Source: Chrysochromulina tobinii
Lineage: Eukaryota > Haptophyta > Prymnesiales > Chrysochromulinaceae
Direction: 5' to 3'
Assembly: GCA_001275005.1 (NCBI GenBank)
Contig: JWZX01002610.1
Span: 1-12,148, forward strand
DNA length: 12,148 nucleotides
Shown here: positions 1 through 8,213 of the stretch, piece by piece
Numbering within the stretch: the stretch's first letter is position 1
Layout: each line of letters opens with the position of its first letter
Notes under the pieces: model-generated
The model's input: only the letters and a program-made list of their open reading frames with translations
The model's database searches: none
What the model was told of the DNA's origin: nothing
Position numbers and translations under genes: made by a program

Positions 1-368
1 ACTGAGTGATTTACCCAAGGGGGTAGGGGAGGGATTAATATCTGGATTTGCACCCCTTCCTCATACCCTGATTACAAACTGAGTGACGGCCTCTAGGCTG
101 TCGCTGTACAATCGACTAGATGACCAATGCTGTATCTCTAAACCACAGTCTGTTTCACAAAATCACTTGGATATAATCTTAAATACGCGTTTACACGTTG
201 TGTATATTTGTGTTTTGTGTGGGGTGTGGCTGAGTTTGTCCGCGACGCCCGCTCGCCCCCTTCATTGATGCGAGCGCCCCGTGCGCCCGTGGTGGGCCGC
301 GCGACCGCCGTGCCGCCGTGGGCGACCGTCACCTCACCATGCACCTCCGGCACCGCTCGTCGGCTCTC
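1..368. other. Intergenic region, no supported gene
   Basis: This stretch lies beyond the 3' end of the minus-strand transporter and should hold its 3' UTR. The first ~230 bases are clearly richer in A and T than the neighbouring coding DNA. From about 240 on it is GC-rich. The reading frames on both strands are short, lack recognisable domains and look like chance frames. A TGTAA pentamer on the minus strand near 190-200 could be a polyadenylation signal, but one pentamer is weak evidence. I see no RNA gene. Confidence 0.5.
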
Positions 369-1962
369 CTACCGAAGAGACTCCCGCTCCGCCCCGGCCT
401 TGGCCCTGACCTTCGGCTCCTTGGCCGACCTCGACTCCTTGGACCTCGACTCTTTGGTCTTCAGTGGGGCCATCCCGGCAAGCCCGGTGGCCAGAGTGCG
501 GCGCCGGCTGCCGCCGGCTGCGCTGCCGTTGGCACTGCCGCTGGCACTGCCGCTGGCACTGCCGCTGACCGAGTGCTGATGGCTGCTGCTGCTGCCTGGG
601 TGATGATGGCGCGGCAGGGGGTCGGCACCTATGCGATGGGAGTTTCATCAGAGGCTCTCAGAGGTTTCGTCAGAGGCACTCAGAGGTTTCATCAGGGGCA
701 CTCAGAGCGGCACCTGTGCGATGGGTGTGGCCACCAGAGTGGCGCACTTGCGAACTCGGTGGCAGCGAGGGCGCCCGGGCCGGCGGCAGCGAGCGGCTGT
801 TGCCGCTTGAGAGTCCGAGCACCACGACGGCGCCTATCAGGCAGAGCACCCCGGTGCAGGCGAGCGCGATGCGCTTTGGCCGCTGGCTGGCCGCGGTCGC
901 TTCGTCGGCCTTCGGCGGCTGCTGATAGCCGACAGCGCCGGCGAGGCAGAGCATGAGGAACAGAATGCCCGGTGCGCTTGCATGCTGATCCCAGATGAGG
1001 ACGTTGGCGAGGACGGTCGCCATCTTGTTGGCGACGCCGACGACGGTGTAGCAGCTGGCGGTGACTGTCTGGCGGCTCTTCCAGCCGAGGAACGAGATGG
1101 CGACGCCGATCACGCACGACAGTAGCAGCAGCGCGCACACCCATGGCGTCCACACGACGCGCACGAGCCTCGATGGCTCGTCCGTCAAAAGTCCTATCGA
1201 GAGCATCACCGGTGTCGAGATAGCGTTCGTGTACAGCGTGGGGCCCCACATCGAGGCGAAGTTCAGGTGCGGGCCCACGATGTGCTTGCCGTACGCCATC
1301 TCCACTGACAGGATCATGAAGTAGGCTGTCACCCACGTGTACGCGCCGAAGCCGTTGATCACGAAGGCGCGATCGGTGAACACGTAGCCGGCGCAGCCGC
1401 CGACGAGTACAAGGAGCGCGAGCCAAGAGCTTGGTGAGGGCAGCTGGCGGTCCATGAAGCCCCACTCGATGATGGCCACCACGAGCGGGCAGCAGGAGCG
1501 GAAGACGATGATCGTCTCGACGTTCGCGTGCTGCAGCGCCTTCATGTTGGTGTAGATGGAGCCGACGAACATGCCCGTGTAGTACAGGTAGGCCTTGACC
1601 TTTTTCCACTCCCACGTCTCGACGGGCGCGTTGCCAGAGAGCATCCAGCCATAGCTGAAGATCGCCGTCACGACAAACTGCAGCGTCGAGACGAACGACG
1701 GCAGCGGGATGTAGAACATCACCAGCTTGTTGACCAGCAGCAGCGACGCAGCTGTGGCCGAGAAGAGCAAGAGGATGATGGCGGCCTCCGATGTGATCAC
1801 GTCGTCCTGCGGCTTCGCCACCATCTCTACGCAGGCGCCAGATGTCGCGGTCTGCATCTGGTCCGTCGATAGATCCTCGTAGTCGTCGTAATCATTCGCC
1901 CGCCTTTTCACGGGGACGCCCGTGACGATTGGAACCCCCTCTGCCGCCCTCAGAGTCGGCAT
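369..1962 (-). CDS. Nucleotide-sugar / triose-phosphate-type transporter (DMT superfamily, GDP-mannose transporter-like)
   Basis: Predicted model complement(join(369..628,714..1962)), 502 aa. It is a multi-pass membrane antiporter of the drug/metabolite transporter superfamily. Such proteins usually exchange nucleotide sugars for the nucleoside monophosphate in the Golgi, or phosphorylated sugars in plastids. Hydrophobic segments run from about residue 58 to 345. LLLVNKLVMF (75-84) is the N-terminal motif seen in NST/TPT proteins. GVANK (309-313) sits where GDP-mannose transporters have GALNK, which supports but does not prove GDP-mannose as substrate. An extra hydrophobic segment lies at about 365-385, followed by a Ser/Pro-rich linker. 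The second exon encodes SGSA repeats and a charged end (KTKESRSKESRSAKE) that stops at 369-371. The ATG at 1962 was chosen; an in-frame ATG at 2064 would add 34 residues. Without splicing, the frame ends in intron repeat sequence at 670. The family call is firm, the substrate and the last exon less so. Confidence 0.85.
531..566. repeat. 12-bp coding microsatellite (SGSA repeats)
   Basis: Three perfect tandem copies of GGCACTGCCGCT lie here, with a degenerate partial copy before them. On the minus strand they encode Ser-Gly-Ser-Ala repeats in the predicted last exon of the transporter. The 12-bp unit keeps the frame. A short GCT run follows at 581-595. The repeats probably form a flexible cytosolic linker. 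Confidence 0.7.
629..713 (-). other. Predicted 85-nt intron of the transporter, bounded by a direct repeat
   Basis: On the minus strand the donor is CGCACAG|GTGCCG and the acceptor CGCATAG|GTGCCG, a phase-1 junction that restores an open frame of 85 codons. Both junctions lie in a ~21-bp direct repeat with two mismatches (core CCATCGCAyAGGTGCCG). Between them are three 22-bp tandem units of the form CTCTGAGTGCC..TGATGAAAC. Retaining the intron gives a TGA at 670-672. Confidence 0.6.
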
Positions 1963-2228
1963 TCCGCCAGCAATCGTGAGGATGATTTGACTGGGTCCAA
2001 GATCGAGCCGGGCGTCACCCCGCGTGCGGAGAAGCCCTTGATTCGGACCAGGCCGCCTGAACATCAAACTGTGAACGGTACATGTAGACACGGGCCTCCA
2101 CCCAAGAAACTGTTTACGCGACGTCACACACCGAGAGCGGCTCCTAACACACAGATCTGGAACTGAGGTGCTGGTCGCGGTCGTCTCCGTCTGGACGCCG
2201 CGCCGCACATAGCTGCGAGCGCCCGGTG
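1963..2228. promoter_or_regulatory. Divergent (bidirectional) promoter region
   Basis: Only 266 bp separate the chosen transporter ATG (minus) from the first synthetase ATG (plus), or 164 bp if the transporter starts at 2064. Both promoters and 5' UTRs must fit here, so shared control is likely. The reading frame upstream of 1962 on the minus strand begins only with GTG, so it is probably leader. A CGACGTCAC element at 2119-2127 has the ACGTCA core bound by bZIP (CREB/ATF-type) factors. I see no clear TATA box. Confidence 0.5.
2120..2127. promoter_or_regulatory. CRE-like GACGTCAC element
   Basis: The octamer GACGTCAC holds the ACGTCA half of the cyclic-AMP response element TGACGTCA. It lies about 100 bp before the synthetase ATG, in the divergent promoter. 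bZIP proteins bind such sites in many eukaryotes. An octamer can occur by chance in GC-rich DNA, so this is a candidate only. Confidence 0.3.
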
Positions 2229-4843
2229 ATGATGGCCATCCTCCTGTCGACGCTCGTGCTCACGCGCCCTCGCGCGGCCGCCGTCGGTAGCGCCGTTTCG
2301 CGCGGCGCAATCGCCGGCGTTCTGCGCGTCCGGCGGCACACGACCTCGCTGCGCACGGCCATCCGCATGCAGCAGGGTAGCTTGGTGGAAGCTCCGCCTT
2401 CGCGCGCGGGCGCGTCGCCGGACCTGCTGACGGGCGCTGCAAGCGCCGAGGGCCTGCACCTCCTCAACTCGCTCACTCAGACGGTCGAGGCCTTCACGCC
2501 GATCGACCCGCGGCTCGTCAAGTGGTACGTGTGCGGCCCGACCGTGTACGACTCGGCTCACGTGGGCCACGCGCGCAACTACGTGGCCTTCGACATCGTG
2601 CGCCGCGTGCTCCTCGACTACTTTGGTTTCGACCTCCTCTACGTGATGAACATCACCGACATTGACGACAAGATCATCGTGCGGACGCACTACAACCATC
2701 TCGAGTCCATGGTGCGCCAGGCTCAGGAGTCGGCGGCAGCGGCGGCGGCGGCCAAGGGCGCGGGCGCGGCCGAGGCGCTCGCGGCCGCGCGCCAGGCGGC
2801 CGAGGCCGTGCTCGCCACGCCCAAGCCCGGGCTGCGTGACCTCCTGGAGGCGCAACATGTCCTCGCGGCCGCGGCCGAGGCGGCGGCCGTCCCTCTACCA
2901 GTCTGTGACGTGCAAGCGGCCTTTCTGGAGCTGACGGCGGCCTTCGAGGCGGAGTTTTTCGACGACATGGCGCGCCTGAATGTGCTCCCTCCCGACGCGG
3001 TCACGCGCGTCTCCGACTACGTGCCCGAGATCATCGCGTACATCGAAACGATTCGTTCCAACGGCTACTGCTACGAGAGCCGCGGCTCCGTCTACTTCGA
3101 TACGGAAGCGTTCCGTAACGCGCCGGGCAAGCAGTACGGCAAGCTCGATCCGGCCAAGGCGGCCGCAGGCCAGCGCGCCGGCGCCGGCGCCGACGACGAG
3201 GCCGACGACTGGACCGAAGGTAAATCGAGTGCTCAACTGCTCGCAGAGGGCGAGGGCGCGCTCTCGGCGGACGCGGCGGCCGACAAGCGGCACCCTGCGG
3301 ATTTTGTGCTGTGGAAGGCGTCCAAGGCGGGCGAGCCGTCGTGGGCGTCGCCGTGGGGCCTGGGGCGCCCCGGCTGGCACATCGAGTGCTCCGCGATGGC
3401 GTCCGACCTGCTGGGCAGCCACGTCGACCTGAACGCAGGCGGAGTGGACCTCAAGTTTCCTCACCACGAGAACCAGATCGCGCAGGCGGAGGCGCACTTT
3501 GACTGCTGCAGCTGGGTCAACTACTTTCTGCACTCGGGCCACCTGCGCATCGAAGGGCTCAAGATGTCCAAATCGCTCAAGAACTTCATCACCATCGACG
3601 GGGCTCTCTCGCAATACTCTGCCGCGCAGCTCCGCTTCCTCTTCCTGCTACGCCGCTTTTCGGAGCCGATGGAGTACTCTGAGAACACCCTCGCCGCCGC
3701 CGTCGACCTCGAACGCCGGTTCAGCGCCTTTGGCGCCTCGCTCTCGGCACGGCTGCAAGAGGCGACCGCCGCGGGGGCGGGCTTGGGCGGCGCTGCGGAC
3801 GCGTCGGCGGCGGCAGCGGCGGCGGCGGGCGGCGAGGCGGCGATCGTCGCCACGGCGGGTGTAGGTGGGCCTCCTGTACCCTTGCAGATCGCGACGCACA
3901 AGTGGGGGGCGGAGGAGCGCACGCTGCACGCGACACTCCACTCGCGACGCCAAGCTGTCCATTCGGCGCTCCTCGACTCCATCGACACCCCGACGGCGTT
4001 CAAGGCGCTCGAGCAACTGCTGCGAGCGACCAATGTCTATATGAGCGAGGTGCCCGACGTGACGCGCGGCTTCACGCTGCTCACGCTCGTGCAGCGCTAT
4101 TTCGGGCGCATGTTCCAAGTCTTCGGCCTGCCCAGCCTCTTCGCCGACGGCGGCGTGGGCGCAGGCGGTGCGGGCGCGGCAGGCGGCGGCGCCAGTGCCG
4201 AACAGGTGGCTCTCGCGCTGAGCACCTTCCGTGACCAGCTGCGCCAAAAGGCGATCGCCGCGGTCAAGGCAGCCAAAGGCGCCGAGGGCGGTGCGCCCGA
4301 CACGGCGCTCGCCGAGGAGCTCCTGCGGCTCTGCGACGCGCTGCGAGATGACGTGTTGCCGCAGCTCGGGGTTCAATTGGATGACCGGCCGTCGGGCGTC
4401 GCGCAGCTGCAGATGAGGGATCCGAAGGTGCTCACGGCCGAGATGGAGCTCTGATTGCCTTTGATTGCCTTTGAGTGCATCTGATTGCATATGATTGCCT
4501 CTGAGTGCATATGAGTGCATATGATTGCTTCCCTCATCAGGTGCTCAAGGCCGAGATGGAGCGCCGCGCGGCCGCCGCTGCCAAGGCCGCCGAGGAGAAG
4601 GCGGCCAAGGCGGCAGCCAAGGCGGCGGGCGCGGCGCGCGAGGCGGCTCGTACGGCCATCCCACCGAGCGACATGTTCAAGCCCGAGTACGATGCACTCT
4701 TCGAGCGGCCGGCGCCCTTTGGCGCGCTCGACGCCGAGGGCGTGCCGCTCGAGGACGCGAGCGGTGAGCCGCTCTCCAAGTCTCAGCGCAAGAAGCTCAT
4801 CAAGGAGATGGAAAAGCAGGCCAAGTTGAACAGCCCGAAATGA
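2229..4843 (+). CDS. CARS: Cysteinyl-tRNA synthetase, eukaryotic cytosolic type (EC 6.1.1.16)
   Basis: Predicted model join(2229..4427,4541..4843), 833 aa. The enzyme charges tRNA-Cys with cysteine. Class I signatures are present: HVGHAR (111-116, the HIGH motif) after YVCGPTVYD, and KMSKS (445-449). Zinc ligands match C102, C387 (in WHIECSAM) and H412. The fourth position, Glu238 in the E. coli enzyme, is Gln416 here (HHENQIAQ). Ala-rich insertions lie at about 163-205 and 518-545. After splicing, a Lys/Ala-rich helix leads into IPPSDMF and PLSKSQRKKLIKEMEK, which match the tail of animal CARS, so the intron call is well supported. The N-terminus before the catalytic core is long, basic and Ser/Ala/Arg-rich, which suggests an organellar presequence. 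ATG codons at 2229 and 2232 start the long form. An ATG at 2367 could give a cytosolic form. Confidence 0.95.
4428..4540 (+). other. Predicted 113-nt intron of CARS, decamer repeats with a duplicated splice-site flank
   Basis: Phase 0, donor CCGAAG|GTGCTCACGG, acceptor CTCATCAG|GTGCTCAAGG. About 23 bases beginning AGGTGCTCA occur at both ends with one mismatch (C/A), so the intron starts with a copy of the following exon. Positions 4451-4530 are eight back-to-back 10-bp units of consensus NTGAKTGCMT. Retention stops the protein at 4452-4454 and loses the conserved tail. Confidence 0.85.
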
Positions 4844-5337
4844 GGATTGAGGTCGCCTTACGACGACCTGCGTGCCAGGACAGCGTGTCAGGTCAGCACC
4901 TCGCCGGCCCGTACTACCATATGGTGCACGGCTCGTGGCTCGGCGCGCGCGCTTCGGCGGTTTTCGGCGGTTTGTTAGCGGTTTGATCGCCTTGCACCAG
5001 GGAGGCTTGTTAGAAAGAAACCAACCTTTCACTTCACTCCAACTGCCCAAACTCCCAAATTTTTGAAGCAAGTTAGCAAACTTTTTCCGACGATCATACA
5101 TATTCGAAAGCGCTGTTGCGGCTCCTTTCTCTAAACAGCTCGAGTTCTTATTACCCAAACCGGGCCTGCAATGCAGGCCTGCAGCCCAAACGTGTAACGT
5201 GAGAGGGACACAGACAGTCCGAAAACTCGTCCATTTTCAAAAGAACATCGTGCCATCTTGCCCCGTCTCGCGACGGACAGTCCTGAACACAAATTTTGCG
5301 CCGCCGACAGAAGGCTCTTCGCACCGAGCAGTCCGAT
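4844..5337. other. Intergenic region between CARS and the cyclic-nucleotide-binding gene
   Basis: This 494-bp stretch should hold the CARS 3' UTR and the promoter and 5' UTR of the next gene. From about 4990 it becomes AT-richer. Short direct repeats of CGGCGGTTT lie at about 4953-4975. Reading frames here have no recognisable domain. The frame upstream of the next gene is open back to about 5296 but has no ATG before 5338. Confidence 0.5.
5163..5179. repeat. Near-perfect palindrome
   Basis: GGCCTGCAATGCAGGCC has 8-bp arms around one central A. It is directly followed by another CTGCAG. It lies about 160 bp before the next start codon and could be a protein-binding dyad. A one-base centre makes a stable RNA hairpin unlikely. 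Confidence 0.5.
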
Positions 5338-8026
5338 ATGTTTGCCAAAAAATCGCCATCGACGACGCCGCGGCTTAGCTGGACTGACAGTTGGCCCCTA
5401 GGGCCTGCATTGATGCCGCTCCCTTCGAGCGCGACGCCTCGGCGCAGGCTTTCTGCGAACGACAAGAGTCCACTCGGCTCACCGCGGCACGGCGCAAAGG
5501 CGGCGGACGCGTGGTTGAAGGCGGCACGCACATCGGTGCTGATGCGCAAGCTGCCGCCGGAGACGCACGCATACCTCTTGCGTGCCGCCAAGATGCGCAA
5601 AGTCGAGGCCGGTGATGTCATCTACGAGGAGGGCGCCGTGCCCGATGCATTCTACGTGATCAACGAGGGAAGTTTCCGCGTGTCGACCTCGACCGTCGAC
5701 GGGAGCAGCCGGCATCTTGCCCGGGTCCTCGGCCCGTCGGACACGTTCGGTTCGCACGAACTCCTCCTCGGGCTCAAGCAGCGCACCGTGCAGGTGGCAT
5801 GCGTCGAGGCTGGTGCCGTCTGGGTGCTGCCTCTCAAACTCTTCGACGCACAGCTCAGGGTGCCGCCCGCGCCCGCGCCGTCTCTCATCGCGCGGGTGAG
5901 CGCCGTGCCGTTGTTCGCTTCGCTGAGTAAAGAGGCCATCAAGCAGCTCTGCCGTGCAGTCCAGGACAACGTGACGGTCGCCAAGGGTGAAGCCCTCGTC
6001 CAGCAGGGCGAGCGCTGCGCGTTGTACATGCTCGAGTCCGGCCAGCTCAAGCTGGTCTGTGACGGGCAAGAGGATGCGAAGACGGTCCTCAAGGCCCCAG
6101 TGGCGTTTGGCGAGCCGTCGCTGTACGCCGACGAGACGCTTCGTGTGCATGAGGCGGCGATCACGGCGTGGGCGGGCGAGGCGAAGCTTCTCAAATTCGA
6201 CGTGGCCGACATCGAGGCCCTCATCGGGTACGGCCTGCCATGAGTGTCTCTTGATTGCTTTTTGAGTGCCCTGAGTGTCTCTTGATTGCTCTTGATTACT
6301 ATTGAGTGCTCTTGAGTGCTCTTGAGTGCTCTTGAGTGCTCTTGAATGCCCTGAGTGTCTCTTGATTGCGTAGTATGGCGTCTGATGGCCTCTGATGGCG
6401 TCTGATGGCCTCTGATGGCCTCTGATGGCCTCTGATGGCGTCTGATGGCCTCGCTCATTAGGTACGAGCTCCAAGCGCAAGCTCATCGGGCATTCAACCG
6501 GCAACTCCTCGGCGGGGTCTCGATCCACGGCGTGCCCCTCCTCGAGGGGCTCGATGAGAACGCGATTGAGTGGCTCGCGTCTGCGGTGGTACGTGCCGAG
6601 TGCCACCGAGTGCTACCACCGAGTGCCACCACCGAGTGCCACCGAGTGCCGCCGAGTGCCGCCGAGTGCCGCCGAGTGCCCCTCTGATGACCCCTGATGG
6701 GGCTCTGATTGCGCTCCTCATCAGGTGCACGAAGACATGTATGCTACCGGTACGCCCGTCGTGTACGAGAATGAGCCCGACGTGAAGCTGTACGTCATAC
6801 GCCGCGGGCGCGCCACGATCACCGATGGCGAGCTCGGCGAGGTTGCCGAGCTCGAGGCGGGTCAGTTCTTCGGCGAGCTTGCTCTCACCGGGCGCAAGCA
6901 TCGGCGCGCGGCGGGGGTGATTGCGAGCCGGCACAGCGAGGGGCTGCTGCTCGTTTCCCTCGCCCTCGCCACCGTGCGCACGAACCCGAAGCTTGCGAAC
7001 TGGATCGCGTCACTGGACGCCATTGCGGAGACCGAGGCGCAAAAGGAGATGGCCAAGCGCGGTCCCCCTAGGGGGCATGTGGCGCCCGCCCCTTGGCCTT
7101 CGTCCAAGAGAGGGTTCGGCGCCGGGGTCGGCGCCGGGGTCGGCGCCACGCCCGACGTGAGCCCTCGCGAGCCACGGAGCACGAAGATCAAGCGCCGATC
7201 GTTCGGAGAGTTGCTCGTTGAGGAGAAGCGCTCGACAATGGAGAGGGCTACACAGGAGGCCAAGAAGGCGGCGAAGCAGGCGAGCGAGGCGGCGGCGGCG
7301 GTCGCGGGGCGCATCGGGCTGGGGGGGACGCACAGGCCGGCCAAGTCGACCACTGCACGCAAGATGCAGGCGAAGAGCCAAGCGACTGCCGCCGTGCCTG
7401 CCGCCGCCGTGCCTGCCGCCGCCGCTCCTGCCGCCGCCGCTCCTGCCGCCGTGCCAGCATCGCGTGGCACTTCGCCCGCAGCCACACCGCGCACGCCCAA
7501 GGCAGCGCCCGCGGCCACCAAGGGTGTGAACGCCACCAAGGGTGTGAACGCCAGAGGAGCCAAAGGCAAGCGCACGCCCAAGGCAGCGAGCTGGGCGCCC
7601 ACGACGGCGGCGCCCGCGACGGCGCCGATGCTACCGGTACCGATCGGCGAGAAGGCGAAGGCGCCGCCGCTGCTCGAGCGCGTGTCGAAGAGGTTCGAGC
7701 GCGCGTTCAACGGCTCGATCGACAATCTCCGAGAGAGCTCGTTGCGTCTCGGGCACGCCCTCCGAGGTGACTCGCGCCGCAGCGAGCATTCACACCGTAG
7801 CTACAGGGACCACAAGAGCCCCGCGAGCGCGAGAGACGAGTCCGAGGGCGACGAGATTCCGCGCCGGCAGAGTACGATCTCGCGGATGCTCGAGCGCGTG
7901 GGCTTGAGCCCCGATCGGTCGGCCTCGCGCCGCAAGGACGGCCGTGTGGCCAAAGAAGGCGAGGGGGAGGGGGGCGTCACTACGGACGGCGATGTGCCCA
8001 TGGAGAATGCCAATCTCATCTGCTGA
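5338..8026 (+). CDS. Protein with three cyclic-nucleotide-binding (CNBD) domains and a basic low-complexity tail
   Basis: Predicted model join(5338..6227,6462..6585,6725..8026), 771 aa (772 if exon 2 ends at 6588). Three CAP/PKA-R-type beta-barrels follow each other: about 72-175, 183-297 and 315-425. The first two have degenerate phosphate-binding cassettes (FGSHELLLGLKQRTV; FGEPSLYADETLRV). The third has a canonical one, FGELALTGRKHRRAAGV (388-403), and is the best candidate to bind cAMP or cGMP. Splicing of intron 2 is needed to complete it. After about 445 comes a disordered tail with GAGVG repeats, Ala/Pro runs (nt 7381-7460), a duplicated TKGVNA, and basic stretches. RRQS (718-721) fits the PKA site consensus; KRRS (494-497) is a related basic site. 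There is no kinase or channel domain, so it is not a PKG or HCN-type channel as read. ATG 5338 is the first ATG in frame. The role is inferred to be a cyclic-nucleotide sensor or scaffold. Confidence 0.8.
6228..6461 (+). other. Predicted 234-nt intron 1 of the CNBD gene, made of decamer arrays
   Basis: Phase 2, donor ATCGG|GTACGG, acceptor CTCATTAG|GTACGAG. The flanks share CTCATnnGGTACG. Inside are two 10-bp arrays: TTGAGTGCTC-type units at 6301-6350, and seven TCTGATGGCS units at 6381-6450. Retention ends the protein at 6241-6243, inside the linker between the second and third CNBD. Confidence 0.8.
6586..6724 (+). other. Predicted intron 2 of the CNBD gene, decamer array; donor 6586 or 6589
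   Basis: Phase 0, acceptor CTCATCAG|GTGCACG. Donor GTGGTA (6586, 139 nt) or GTACGT (6589, 136 nt); both keep the frame and differ by one valine. The 6589 donor fits the general consensus better, while 6586 matches the GTG at the start of exon 3. The body is CGAGTGCCRC decamers, with two 3-bp insertions, then CTGATG/CTGATTGC units next to the acceptor. The intron splits the third CNBD. Confidence 0.8.
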
Positions 8027-8213
8027 TGTGGCAACGGCGCGTGGGTCGAGGGCGATGGCGCGACGCTCGCGGCGGCGCTGAGCGCGGTGCCTTGGCGTGG
8101 TGGCGGAGCTCGACGTGAGCGGGAGCGGCCCGCGCGCGAAGAGGCGGTAACGCTCGTCTCGGCGGGCCGCGCGCAGCAGTGGAAGACTGCAGTGGAAGAC
8201 CATTTCGCTCGCG

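Noticed and set aside
318-956. 212-residue plus-strand frame over the transporter 3' half
   Set aside because: Antisense shadow of the transporter and its repeats; Arg/Ala-rich, no domain, typical of GC-rich DNA.
692-1615. 307-residue minus-strand frame overlapping the transporter
   Set aside because: Shifted frame of the real gene; composition is Arg/His-rich without membrane segments.
2124-2858. 244-residue minus-strand frame opposite the CARS start
   Set aside because: Antisense of a recognisable catalytic core; no independent domain.
3222-3248. Possible tiny GT...AG intron within CARS
   Set aside because: Under 30 nt, and the uninterrupted protein aligns well with the animal enzyme here.
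2895-4520. Several long minus-strand frames opposite CARS
   Set aside because: Shadows caused by strong GC3 bias in CARS; they run through its intron repeats and have no family features.
6228-6461. CRISPR-like array
   Set aside because: Units are only 10 bp and directly adjacent, with no spacers; the setting is a eukaryotic intron.
5479-6606. 375-residue minus-strand frame with GHQRPSDAIR-like repeats
   Set aside because: The repeats are the translated intron decamers and the rest is antisense of the CNBD gene.
6862-7725. 287-residue Ala-rich minus-strand frame
   Set aside because: Antisense of the Ala/Pro tail of the CNBD protein.
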